Below are positions 19,390 through 26,816 of a DNA stretch of 64,000 nt, one piece after another. The stretch is taken from NCBI RefSeq assembly GCF_014773265.1, contig NZ_JACWMY010000005.1, positions 1 through 64,000 of the forward strand, read 5' to 3'. A program made the position numbers and the translations under genes. Each line of letters opens with the position of its first letter. Positions within the stretch are counted from its first letter, which is position 1. The notes under the pieces were generated by a model, which was given only the letters and a program-made list of their open reading frames with translations, did no database searches and had not been told where the DNA came from. This DNA comes from Mucilaginibacter pankratovii (GTDB lineage Bacteria; Bacteroidota; Bacteroidia; Sphingobacteriales; Sphingobacteriaceae).

Positions 19390-19505
19390 AATCCCCGCGT
19401 TAACGATTGGAAGGGGAAGCCACGGTGCGTAGGGCGCTAGCGGGGTAAACGTGGCCGGAGCGCAGCGCAGCCCTGGAAAGCGTGGGCCGAAGGCAACGCC
19501 ATTAT
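19390..19505. repeat. GC-rich, potentially structured dispersed element
   Basis: A ~115-base island of high GC inside AT-rich intergenic DNA. It runs from GAATCCCCGCGTTAACG through CCACG/CGTGG complementary pairs and GGGCGCTAGCGGGG to GGGCCGAAGGCAACGCC. I recall similar stretches, including the meaningless peptides they encode, as common in Sphingobacteriaceae intergenic regions. It is either a mobile palindromic element or a structured RNA. Confidence 0.5.
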
Positions 19506-19531
19506 TGATAAGTAGTTTTAAATTATGATAA

Positions 19532-19645
19532 ACGTCATGTTGAACTTGTTTCAACACCCCATCATAAAGGTAGCCACCATGCTAAGCCTATTTGCATAAC
19601 CGCGAGCTTTGCATGTGGGGTGCCGAAATAAATTCGGCATGACGT
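19532..19645. repeat. REP/MITE-like palindromic element, copy 1
   Basis: Ends ACGTCATG and CATGACGT are inverted repeats. Each end carries its own mini-hairpin: GTTGAA-CTTGTTTCAAC on the left, TGCCGAA-ATAAATTCGGCA on the right. Inside are ACCCCATCATAAA, GTAGCCAC and GTGGGGTGCC. A second copy with the same layout is at 22068-22178. No transposase is present, so it is non-autonomous. Confidence 0.72.
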
Positions 19646-19756
19646 AAAGTTTATCTTCCTTCATCGCCAAAACAACCACTCACCCCATCAACCAACACCA
19701 CTTACCCCATCAACTATCATCTATGAACCATCACCTAAATTCCTTATTTTCGCCCA

Positions 19757-20371
19757 ATGAATTTTTCGTCGAAATTGCTGGAGGATGCTGTTGCTGAGTT
19801 TGCCAAATTACCGGGTGTGGGCCAAAAAACTGCACTGCGTTTGGTGCTGCATTTGCTTAACCGCGATAAGGAGGAGGTGGCCCGTTTCAGCACCTCTGTA
19901 AGCCGCCTGCGCAACGAGATTCAGTTCTGCAGCACCTGCCATAATATATCGGATAACGCCGTCTGCGAGATCTGCGCGTCAAAAAAACGCGACCATAGCC
20001 TGGTTTGCGTGGTAGAAGATACCCGCGATGTAATGGCCATTGAGAACACCAATCAATACAATGGCGTTTATCACGTGCTTGGTGGCTTAATATCACCGAT
20101 GGATGGCATTGGCCCGTCGGATCTGCAGGTGGATACCCTGGTGGAAAGGCTGAAAGAGAACGGCGTAAAAGAAGTGATTTTCGCCCTTAGCGCTACCATG
20201 GAAGGGGATACTACCATCTTTTACCTGCACAAGCGTTTAAAACAATTCAATATAAATATCTCTACCATTGCCCGTGGCATAGCTTTTGGTGGTGAATTAG
20301 AGTACGTGGACGAGATCACATTAGGAAGATCTATTGTGACGAGGGTTCCGTACGAAAATTCATTATCCTGA
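19757..20371 (+). CDS. recR: Recombination mediator RecR
   Basis: 204 residues, full length for RecR. In order: helix-hairpin-helix (LPGVGQKTALRL, ~18-30), a C4 zinc finger CSTC-x8-CEIC (~57-72), a Toprim domain (VCVVEDTRDVMAIE through DGIGPSDLQ and the ATMEGDTT loop) and the C-terminal Walker-like GIAFGGELEYVD. It works with RecF/RecO in loading RecA at gaps. It begins a recR-glycosyltransferase-SDR unit, with only 6 bases to the next gene. Confidence 0.97.
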   Translation: MNFSSKLLEDAVAEFAKLPGVGQKTALRLVLHLLNRDKEEVARFSTSVSRLRNEIQFCSTCHNISDNAVCEICASKKRDHSLVCVVEDTRDVMAIENTNQYNGVYHVLGGLISPMDGIGPSDLQVDTLVERLKENGVKEVIFALSATMEGDTTIFYLHKRLKQFNINISTIARGIAFGGELEYVDEITLGRSIVTRVPYENSLS

Positions 20372-20377
20372 TCGCTT

Positions 20378-21214
20378 ATGAAACTCTCTGTCATTGTAGT
20401 TAATTACAATATGTGCGCTTTGCTGAAGCAGTCTATCGACTCTTTAATTAAAGCTTGTAAACACATTGATTATGAATTAATTGTTGTTGACGATGCCTCT
20501 ACAGATCGCTCGGTAAAGATGCTGCAAATGGAGTTCCCAAAAGCCCATACTATCCTGAACGAAAAACATTTGGGCACAGCCAAAAGCCGCAACCTTGCGT
20601 TAGCACAGGCAAGCGGGGAGTATGTTTTAATGGTCAATGCGGATACAATTGCAGCCAGCAACGCGCTTGATGGTACACTGGCGTTTATGGATAATCATCC
20701 GGATGCGGGTGGTGTGGGCGTGCGGATGCTTACCCCGCAGGGGCGCTTCCTCCATGTATCACGCAGGGGCTTTAACCGCGCCTGGGAAACTTTCTTTAAA
20801 CTTACCGGCCTGGCCAAACACTTTGTAAAATCGAGGCTGTACAAACACAAAGACAATAATTGGGTAGATGAGTTTGAAACTGCCGAGGTTGATGTGATAA
20901 ATGGTGCTTTTATGCTGCTCCGCAAATCTGTATTGAACGAGGTGGGCGAGTTTGACGAACGTTTAAGCACGTTCGGACACGATATCGACCTTTCGTACCG
21001 CATCCGCCTTGCCGGATATAAAAATTACTACTACCCCAAAACCTATATTCTTAACTACAGGAAGCACCTGGGTTCGAAATTTACCTGGACCCACATCAGG
21101 CATTTTTATGGTGCTATGATTATATTCGCTGCCAAATATATGTTCCGTATGCCGGAGATCAAGATGCCGGACGTACCGCAGATATTTGCCCCGAAATATG
21201 AACTTGAAAAATAA
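20378..21214 (+). CDS. Family 2 glycosyltransferase
   Basis: 278 residues. The GT-A fold starts with LSVIVVNYN and has ELIVVDDASTD (~32-42) and VNADT in place of a textbook DxD (~88-92). The rhamnosyltransferase-like acceptor segment is GAFMLLRKSVL-x-EVGEFDE, followed by FGHDIDLSYRIRLAGY. There are no clear TM helices except a weak hydrophobic C-terminal stretch. The sugar donor cannot be predicted. It is cotranscribed with recR and overlaps the next gene by 17 bases. Confidence 0.92.
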   Translation: MKLSVIVVNYNMCALLKQSIDSLIKACKHIDYELIVVDDASTDRSVKMLQMEFPKAHTILNEKHLGTAKSRNLALAQASGEYVLMVNADTIAASNALDGTLAFMDNHPDAGGVGVRMLTPQGRFLHVSRRGFNRAWETFFKLTGLAKHFVKSRLYKHKDNNWVDEFETAEVDVINGAFMLLRKSVLNEVGEFDERLSTFGHDIDLSYRIRLAGYKNYYYPKTYILNYRKHLGSKFTWTHIRHFYGAMIIFAAKYMFRMPEIKMPDVPQIFAPKYELEK

Positions 21215-22013
21215 GGTAATTGTTATCACCGGTGCATCATCAGGCATCGGTAAAGCCCTTGCTATAGAATTTGCCAATCGCGGCGCCAACCTGGTTTTAG
21301 GCGCACGCCATTACGTGAATTTATGCACAATCGCCCAAAATATTGAAACCCACCAAAAAGTAAAAGCGGTTGCTGTGCAATGCGATGTTACCGTTGAGCA
21401 GGATTGCGCTATGCTAATCAAACAGGCGGTACTCACCTTCGGCAGGGTAGATGTGCTCATCAATAACGCCGGCATCAGCATGCGTGCACTTTTTAAGGAT
21501 GTAGACCTGAAGGTTTTAAAGAGCCTGATGGACGTAAATTTTTGGGGGACAGTTTATTGCACCAAATATGCTCTGCCCGAGATAAGCAAAACAAAAGGCA
21601 GCATAGTGGGCGTATCCTCAATAGCCGGCTACAAAGGTTTGCCCGGCCGTGCCGGCTACTCCGCCAGTAAATATGCCATGAATGGTTTTTTAGATGCCCT
21701 GCGGGTAGAGAACCTGAAAACCGGCGTACACGTAATGGTGGCCTGCCCGGGCTTCACAGCATCCAATATTCGCAATACCGCCCTCGATAAAAGCGGCAAA
21801 CAACAAGGCGAAAGCACTTTGGAAGAAAATAAGATGATGACATCCGAACAGGTGGCAACCATTATAGCCAACGGCGTAGAGAACCGCAGCCGCACCCTCA
21901 TCATGACCACACAAGGTAAGCTCACCGTATTCCTCAGCAAATTCTTCCCCGCGTTTTTAGATAGGCAGGTTTATAAGGTGTTTGCGAAGGAGAGGAATGC
22001 GTTGTTGAGGTAG
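21198..22013 (+). CDS. Short-chain dehydrogenase/reductase
   Basis: 271 residues from the ATG at 21198; a TTG four codons earlier is less likely because the protein aligns from MNLKNKVIVITG. It is a classical SDR: TGASSGIG nucleotide-binding loop (~11-18), INNAGIS (~90), catalytic Ser in VSSIAG (~140) and the YSASK catalytic Tyr/Lys (~158-162). Its start overlaps the glycosyltransferase end. The substrate is unknown. Confidence 0.93.
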   Translation: MNLKNKVIVITGASSGIGKALAIEFANRGANLVLGARHYVNLCTIAQNIETHQKVKAVAVQCDVTVEQDCAMLIKQAVLTFGRVDVLINNAGISMRALFKDVDLKVLKSLMDVNFWGTVYCTKYALPEISKTKGSIVGVSSIAGYKGLPGRAGYSASKYAMNGFLDALRVENLKTGVHVMVACPGFTASNIRNTALDKSGKQQGESTLEENKMMTSEQVATIIANGVENRSRTLIMTTQGKLTVFLSKFFPAFLDRQVYKVFAKERNALLR

Positions 22014-22216
22014 TTCATTGGTTCACTTGTTCGTTAGTTCATTAGTAGGTGGTGTGCCAACCCAAGCCGTCATCCTGAATTTATTTCAGGACCCCATCAT
22101 AAAAGTAGCCACTTTGCATAACCGCTTTGCGCGCCGTTTACCTGCCGTGTGGGGTGCCGAAATAAATTCGGCGTGACGTTATAAGATGTACCTTACAAGA
22201 CCAATGAACCACTGAA
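22014..22216. repeat. Word-repeat arms flanking a REP-like element
   Basis: Left arm: GTTCATTGGTTCACTTG followed by TTAGTTCATTAG (22014-22046). Right arm: GACCAATGAACC followed by CTGAACTAATGAACC (22199-22235, running slightly into the end of the convergent channel gene). The arms are mutually complementary in several stretches, so together with the enclosed REP-like copy the whole gap can fold into one long hairpin between two convergent genes. Confidence 0.62.
22068..22178. repeat. REP/MITE-like palindromic element, copy 2
   Basis: Same structure as 19532-19645: CGTCATCCTGAAT...TTTCAGG mini-hairpin, ACCCCATCATAAAA, GTAGCCAC, then GTGTGGGGTGCCGAA and ATTCGGCGTGACG. The inner segments between GTAGCCAC and GTGGGG diverge more than the ends, as expected for a palindrome-selected repeat. 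Confidence 0.72.
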
Positions 22217-23164
22217 CTAATGAACCACTGAACTAAAAGCACTTATCTTACTCATATCCAATACTATCCTTCCATCTTCATCCCGTTCAAACATCGGCAC
22301 AAATTTGGCATCCCAAACCATATCGGCATAGGTGTAGCTGGTGCGGGAGTGTACGGTTTGAGAGAAGGTATCATCAAAGGCTTTTAGCAATACTGAGAAC
22401 GAAGCCTGCGTGCGTTCCAGTTCTTCGGGAGTGATATCCGCCAGCGGGCTGTTCTCATCAAGCGGGTGTACTATCGTCCAGTTGAGAGTAAGAATACTTA
22501 CCCTGGTGCGTTCCAGCTCCAGGGGGAAGAAACGGCGGGTAGCTTTGCCGTTCACAATTTCATTGTAAGAGAAAACTACTTCGACATCAAGGTCTATTAA
22601 AACGTTTTTCCGCAGGTTAGAGATGCGGAACATCAGGCCCTGGCCATTTTCCCGGTAGGGGCTCACCAGCAGATTATCACTGTAAACAATTTTGGCCGAT
22701 GGTTTAGAAAAACGCCCGTAAAGCAAACCTGTTGCCAGAGCAAATGCCAGCAAACCGATCATCGATTCGATGGCGGCAACACTATTGGCAACAACACCAT
22801 GCGGACTGATATGCCCATAGCCAACAGTAGATATGGTTTGTGCCGAAAAGAAAAATGCGTCTAAAAAGCGGTCAAATGTACTGGTGCCAGCTGAGCCGTA
22901 AAGGCTATCCATGCCTATCAGCACGTAAATAGTAGCAAAGAACAGGTTGGCAAAAAGGTACCCGCTTAATATAATAACCCAAAATTTACCCCAACTCATT
23001 TTAATGAGGGTATGGTAATTATCGGCCGTATTAAAAAACGCGAGGCCTTTACGCCGCACATTCACCGAGCCATCCTTATTAATGAGCGGCTGGCTTTTAA
23101 TAACCGGCTGCGGGCCAAAGCCAAGGTCGTTTTCGGGGTTTATTTTTTGTTCTTTTATCGCCAT
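22217..23164 (-). CDS. KirBac-type inward-rectifier potassium channel
   Basis: 315 residues. Two TM segments (~55-80 and ~125-152) flank a pore helix and the K+ selectivity filter TVGYGH (~115-120). A long cytoplasmic beta-rich domain follows: SPYRENGQGLMFRISNLRKN, then LELERTRVSILTLNWTIVHP and LLKAFDDTFSQTVHSRTSY. These are the Ig-like regulatory domain hallmarks of bacterial Kir channels. It is monocistronic, convergent with the recR-SDR unit and divergent from the trp leader. Confidence 0.94.
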   Translation of the reverse strand: MAIKEQKINPENDLGFGPQPVIKSQPLINKDGSVNVRRKGLAFFNTADNYHTLIKMSWGKFWVIILSGYLFANLFFATIYVLIGMDSLYGSAGTSTFDRFLDAFFFSAQTISTVGYGHISPHGVVANSVAAIESMIGLLAFALATGLLYGRFSKPSAKIVYSDNLLVSPYRENGQGLMFRISNLRKNVLIDLDVEVVFSYNEIVNGKATRRFFPLELERTRVSILTLNWTIVHPLDENSPLADITPEELERTQASFSVLLKAFDDTFSQTVHSRTSYTYADMVWDAKFVPMFERDEDGRIVLDMSKISAFSSVVH

Positions 23165-23640
23165 GGAGAATAATTTTGAAGGATGGATTGAGTGAATGAG
23201 TGAATGCGAAACCCTGGTAGTTTACGGTTCTTCATTCAATCACTAAATATCGAAAATACACGGACAGATGTATGAGCAATTTTACAGAAATTCCTTTACA
23301 ATTTATAGCGTCGGGGCCGCTGTGAAGTATTAATTTACACTAGGATCAACCGTAAAAGTGTAAACTTTTTCAGGGCGATTATATCTGGCAGGTGTTCCAC
23401 AAAAAGTGTTTCACCTCTGGTTAGAGTAAAATTTAAATTTTATTTAATTGCTTGATAGGTAGTAATTTATGGCGGTTATTTAACGTGCGGGGATGTTCCA
23501 AAGTGTTTCACTTATTTTATTTAAAACGCTGATATTCAGAGATAATGGTGTTTCGGGGTGTTTCACACAAAAGTGGAACACCCGGAACGGAAGGCAAAAA
23601 AATCTTAATGCTTTTAACTCTTTCAAAAACATCATTATTC
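23165..23640. other. Intergenic region with short palindromes upstream of the trp leader
   Basis: About 475 bases without a gene. It contains inverted TTTACAC (23334-23340) / GTGTAAA (23358-23364). GGTGTTCCAC with GTGTTTCACC lies at 23391-23415, and GATGTTCCA with GTGTTTCAC at 23492-23511. An 11-bp hairpin, GGGTGTTTCAC with GTGGAACACCC, lies at 23556-23583. The function of the GTGTTTCAC/GTTCCAC family is unknown. GAATGAGTGAATG words lie near the channel gene. Confidence 0.6.
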
Positions 23641-23671
23641 TTGCTTTTAGTGAAAAGTATTTCCATCTTTG
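23641..23671 (+). promoter_or_regulatory. Probable promoter of the trp operon
   Basis: TTG at 23641 and CATCTTTG at 23664-23671 (one mismatch from the -7 box TAnnTTTG) are 20 bases apart, a Bacteroidota-type arrangement. Transcription would start about 4-5 bases after the box, at ~23676, almost at the leader-peptide ATG (23680), giving a very short or leaderless 5' end. Confidence 0.5.
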
Positions 23672-23679
23672 CCATAACA

Positions 23680-23733
23680 ATGAAAATTAACACATTAAAC
23701 AATAATTGGTGGTGGCTTAACGAAAATTCGTAA
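23680..23733 (+). CDS. trpL: trp operon leader peptide
   Basis: The 17-codon ORF encodes MKINTLNNNWWWLNENS, with three consecutive Trp codons at 23707-23715. Trp is very rare, so three in a row just before a trp operon is diagnostic. The TAA stop (23731-23733) directly touches the antiterminator arm (23734-23741). A ribosome reaching the stop would therefore mask that arm, whereas one stalled at Trp would leave it free. The leader probably has no stable product role; its translation is the sensor for charged tRNA-Trp. Too short for ordinary gene calling. Confidence 0.9.
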   Translation: MKINTLNNNWWWLNENS

Positions 23734-23797
23734 GGCAGCCTCATTTTTTGTTTTTTACAGATATACAGAAGGGTTGCCGCAAGGTAGCCCTTTTTTT
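23734..23797 (+). terminator. trp attenuator: mutually exclusive antiterminator and terminator
   Basis: Terminator: 23770-23778 pairs with 23783-23791 (AGGGTTGCC with GGTAGCCCT, two G-T wobbles) around a GCAA tetraloop, followed by seven T residues (23791-23797). Antiterminator: GGCAGCCT (23734-23741) pairs with GGGTTGCC (23771-23778), using the same left arm as the terminator, so only one can form. The leader's GGTGGCTT region (23711-23718) can also pair imperfectly with AAGGCAGCC as a pause/protector hairpin. trpD starts 10 bases after the T-run. Confidence 0.9.
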
Positions 23798-23807
23798 ATG
23801 CCCTAAC

Positions 23808-24797
23808 ATGAAACAGATACTTAACCATCTTTTTGAACACAAAACCTTCAGCCGCGAGCAATCGAAAGAAATTTTGAAGAACATCGCTTTGGGTAAATAC
23901 AATAACTCGCAAATGGCAGCCTTCATGACGGCCTATTGCATGCGCAGCATCACCGTGAATGAACTGGAAGGTTTCCGCGATGCCATGCTGGAACTTTGCC
24001 TGCCTATCGACCTGGAAACCGGCGAGCTCATCGATCTTTGCGGTACCGGCGGCGATGGTAAGGACACTTTTAACATCTCCACACTCGCTTCATTTGTAGT
24101 AGCAGGGGCAGGGTACAAGGTGGCTAAGCACGGCAACTACGGCGTATCATCCGGCTGTGGGTCATCCAACGTAATGGAGCATTTGGGCTATGTGTTCACC
24201 AACGATGCCGATAAGCTGAAAAGCAGCATCGATAAGGCGAATATCTGTTTTCTGCATGCCCCTTTGTTTCACCCGGCTATGAAAACAGTTGCGCCCATCC
24301 GCCGAGAGCTTGGCGTTAAAACTTTCTTTAATATGCTTGGCCCCCTGGTAAACCCGGCTAAACCCGGCAACCAGCTGGTAGGGGTGTTTAACCTCGAACT
24401 GGCACGGGTTTACGCGTATCTATACCAAAAATCGGGCATTAAATATACCATCCTTAACGCTTTGGATGGTTACGACGAGATCTCGCTTACCTGCGATTTT
24501 AAAACCTTCTCTGCCGAAGGCGAAAAGATGAATACCATAGAAAGCCTTGGCTTTGATAAACTAAACGAAAACGAAATAACCGGCGGGCATACCGTGAGCG
24601 ATTCGGCAGAGATCTTTATGAAGGTGCTTAACGATGAAGCTACCAAAGCGCAAACCAATGTAGTATTATCCAACGCGGCAATGGCCATTAAAACCATGTC
24701 GCCGGGCAAAACGTTTGCAGATAGTTTTTACGAGGCGGAGGAATCGCTCATCAGCAAAAAGGCACTGCAGAGCTTTAAAACTTTGATCGCCAACTAA
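23808..24797 (+). CDS. trpD: Anthranilate phosphoribosyltransferase
   Basis: 329 residues from the ATG at 23808 (MKQILNHLFEH). An upstream in-frame start at 23748 would read through the attenuator terminator and is rejected. Motifs: PRPP-binding GTGGDGKDTFNIST (~75-88), KHGNYGVSSGCGSS (~103-116) and NMLGPLVNPA (~183-192). It transfers phosphoribose from PRPP to anthranilate. It is the first structural gene after the attenuator, with one base before trpF. trpE and trpG are not upstream, unlike a canonical operon. Confidence 0.96.
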   Translation: MKQILNHLFEHKTFSREQSKEILKNIALGKYNNSQMAAFMTAYCMRSITVNELEGFRDAMLELCLPIDLETGELIDLCGTGGDGKDTFNISTLASFVVAGAGYKVAKHGNYGVSSGCGSSNVMEHLGYVFTNDADKLKSSIDKANICFLHAPLFHPAMKTVAPIRRELGVKTFFNMLGPLVNPAKPGNQLVGVFNLELARVYAYLYQKSGIKYTILNALDGYDEISLTCDFKTFSAEGEKMNTIESLGFDKLNENEITGGHTVSDSAEIFMKVLNDEATKAQTNVVLSNAAMAIKTMSPGKTFADSFYEAEESLISKKALQSFKTLIAN

Positions 24798-24798
24798 T

Positions 24799-25440
24799 AT
24801 GAAGATAAAAATTTGTGGTTTAAAACACCCGGATAATATCGAAGCGGTTGCGGCATTGTCGCCAGATTATATGGGGTTCATCTGTTATAGCAGGTCGCCG
24901 CGATTTATTGGGGAGCTGGATGAAGATATTTTAGCCACCCTGCCAGATCATATCCTGAAAACAGGCGTATTTGTAAACGCATCGGTAGAACGGATCAACA
25001 AAACCATGAACAAATATGGTTTTGAGGCTATCCAGCTGCATGGTGCCGAAACTCCGGATCATTGCGCCATGTTCCGGACAAAGGTTATTGTTATTAAAGC
25101 TTTTGGTGTAGACGAGGATTTTGATTTTAGCCGGCTGGAGAATTACGCTAACAAAGTGGATTATTTTCTGTTCGATACCAAAACGGTGGCACACGGCGGT
25201 TCGGGAAAAACCTTTAACTGGGAAGTATTGAACAGGTACACCGGCGATGTGCCTTTCTTTTTATCGGGAGGCCTAAGCCTGGAGAATTTGGCGGAGGTTG
25301 GTAACATCAAACACCCCATGCTGTACGGTGTAGATCTGAACAGCAGGTTCGAATCGGCGCCGGCATTAAAAGACATTGATAAGCTTAAAGAAGCATTTAA
25401 TATTATAAAAACATTCAACAGCGATGAAGTACGGAGTTAA
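24799..25440 (+). CDS. trpF: Phosphoribosylanthranilate isomerase
   Basis: 213 residues, a (beta/alpha)8 barrel beginning [14 protein letters not shown] with catalytic Cys7. [10 protein letters not shown] follows, then [10 protein letters not shown], the general-acid Asp in [16 protein letters not shown] (~127) and the phosphate-binding [10 protein letters not shown]. It catalyses the Amadori rearrangement of PRA. The trpC gene that usually sits between trpD and trpF is absent. Its end overlaps the trpB start by 17 bases, implying translational coupling. Confidence 0.95.
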   Translation: MKIKICGLKHPDNIEAVAALSPDYMGFICYSRSPRFIGELDEDILATLPDHILKTGVFVNASVERINKTMNKYGFEAIQLHGAETPDHCAMFRTKVIVIKAFGVDEDFDFSRLENYANKVDYFLFDTKTVAHGGSGKTFNWEVLNRYTGDVPFFLSGGLSLENLAEVGNIKHPMLYGVDLNSRFESAPALKDIDKLKEAFNIIKTFNSDEVRS

Positions 25441-26605
25441 CGACCAGGGGTATTACGGAGATTTTGGCGGGGCATACATCCCCGAAATGCTTTACCCCAA
25501 CGTAGAGGAACTGAGGCAGGAGTATATTAAAGTAATGAACGACCCCAGCTTTGTAGCGGAGTTTGAACAATTACTGCGCGATTACGTGGGCCGCCCTTCG
25601 CCTTTATATCATGCAAAACGCTATTCCGAAAAGTATGGTGCTAATATCTTCTTCAAAAGAGAAGACCTTAACCACACCGGTTCGCATAAAATAAACAACG
25701 CCATAGGGCAGATCTTATTAGCCGAGCGCCTTGGCAAAAAACGCATCATCGCCGAAACCGGCGCGGGGCAGCACGGTGTGGCAACAGCTACCGTTTGCGC
25801 CCTCAAAGGCATCGAATGCGTGGTATACATGGGCGAAATAGATATGGCCCGGCAGGCACCAAACGTATCCCGCATGAAGATGCTGGGCGCTAAGGTGGTA
25901 CCGGCAACATCGGGTAGTAAAACCCTTAAGGATGCTACAAACGAAGCCCTGCGCGACTGGATAGGCAACCCGGTTGATACGCACTACATCATCGGCTCGG
26001 TGGTAGGCCCTTATCCTTACCCGGATATGGTGGCTAAGTTCCAGTCTATCATCTCCCTCGAAGCAAAAAAACAACTGCTGGAGCAAACCGGCAACGAGTT
26101 ACCGCAATATGTAATGGCTTGTGTAGGCGGCGGCAGCAATGCAATGGGTATGTTCTACCATTTTTTGGATGATGAGGATGTAAAATTAGTAGCCGTTGAA
26201 GCAGCCGGTAAAGGCGTGGAAAGCGGCCATTCGGCAGCAACTACCTTCCTTGGTAGGGAAGGTGTTTTGCACGGCAGCCGTACCATATTGATGCAAACAG
26301 CTGACGGGCAGGTGGAAGAACCGTATTCTATCTCCGCAGGGTTGGATTATCCCGGTATAGGCCCGCAGCATGCGCACCTGTACAAAATAAACCGCGCCAA
26401 ATACGTAAGCATTACCGATGATGAAGCACTGCAGGCAGGTTTGCTTTGCTCACAAATGGAAGGCATCATCCCCGCCATAGAAACGGCACATGCATTGGCC
26501 TACCTGGAGAAAATGACCTTTGACAAAGGTGATAATGTAGTCATTTGCCTGTCGGGGAGAGGAGATAAGGACCTGGATACGTATATTAAGTATTTTGGGT
26601 ATTAG
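25424..26605 (+). CDS. trpB: Tryptophan synthase beta chain
   Basis: 393 residues, normal length for TrpB1. The start [23 protein letters not shown] contains the family's FGGxYxPE. PLP Lys lies in [10 protein letters not shown] (~85-90), and AETGAGQHG and the phosphate-gripping [10 protein letters not shown] (~228-237) are intact. It condenses indole with serine in the TrpAB complex, but trpA does not follow: the next gene is an ABC permease. trpA must therefore lie elsewhere. Confidence 0.97.
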   Translation: MKYGVNDQGYYGDFGGAYIPEMLYPNVEELRQEYIKVMNDPSFVAEFEQLLRDYVGRPSPLYHAKRYSEKYGANIFFKREDLNHTGSHKINNAIGQILLAERLGKKRIIAETGAGQHGVATATVCALKGIECVVYMGEIDMARQAPNVSRMKMLGAKVVPATSGSKTLKDATNEALRDWIGNPVDTHYIIGSVVGPYPYPDMVAKFQSIISLEAKKQLLEQTGNELPQYVMACVGGGSNAMGMFYHFLDDEDVKLVAVEAAGKGVESGHSAATTFLGREGVLHGSRTILMQTADGQVEEPYSISAGLDYPGIGPQHAHLYKINRAKYVSITDDEALQAGLLCSQMEGIIPAIETAHALAYLEKMTFDKGDNVVICLSGRGDKDLDTYIKYFGY

Positions 26606-26683
26606 TGGTGAGTGGAGAATAGTGAGCAAAGTAGTGAGAATGATAGTAACCACTTTCTACTCACCATTCACCACTCTCCAAGG
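26606..26683. repeat. Word repeats closing the trp operon
   Basis: GTGGTGAGTGGAGAATAGTG words (from 26606) are followed by complementary CTACTCACCATTCACCAC words ending in CTCTCCAAGG. They can fold as an imperfect hairpin between the trpB stop and operator block 3, and may serve as terminator. Confidence 0.55.
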
Positions 26684-26778
26684 TGTATCATAACCGAACA
26701 CACACTGTTACGCTTGCGAACATTTCCGATAATTTAGTCAATTCTTAAAATACTAATAATCAATAATTTATAAAACTG
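26684..26778 (+). promoter_or_regulatory. Array operator/promoter block 3 (before permease 6)
   Basis: TGTATCAT (26684-26691) is followed by ACCGAACA (26693-26700) and TGCGAACA (26715-26722), 22 bases start to start, with CTGTTACGC between. The promoter CTAATAATCAATAATTTA is followed by TAAAACTG (26771-26778), the weakest match of the four to TAnnTTTG. It restarts the permease array after the recR/trp block. Confidence 0.75.
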
Positions 26779-26816
26779 GTACAGCTTTTAACTATGTTAC
26801 GGCAAAATCGGTTTGT

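Larger units (their letters stand above)
19322..19756. other. Repeat-rich intergenic region before recR
   Basis: 435 bases with no credible gene. It contains the GC-rich structured element (19390-19505), a REP/MITE-like palindrome (19532-19645) and CCATCAAC / ATGAACCATCACC words (19681-19735). Close to recR, TATTTTCG at 19745-19752 is one mismatch from the TAnnTTTG -7 box and would give a nearly leaderless recR transcript. Confidence 0.7.

Noticed and set aside
19357..19557. Minus-strand ORF starting MLKQVQHD
   Set aside because: It spans the REP-like and GC-rich repeats; this peptide start is a familiar spurious product of such repeats.
23165..23733. T-box or TRAP/TrpR control of trp
   Set aside because: No T-box consensus, no NAG-triplet series and no TrpR-like palindrome overlapping the promoter were seen; the leader-peptide attenuator explains the site.
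23748..23807. Extended start for trpD
   Set aside because: It would encode the terminator hairpin; the ATG at 23808 fits the family N-terminus.
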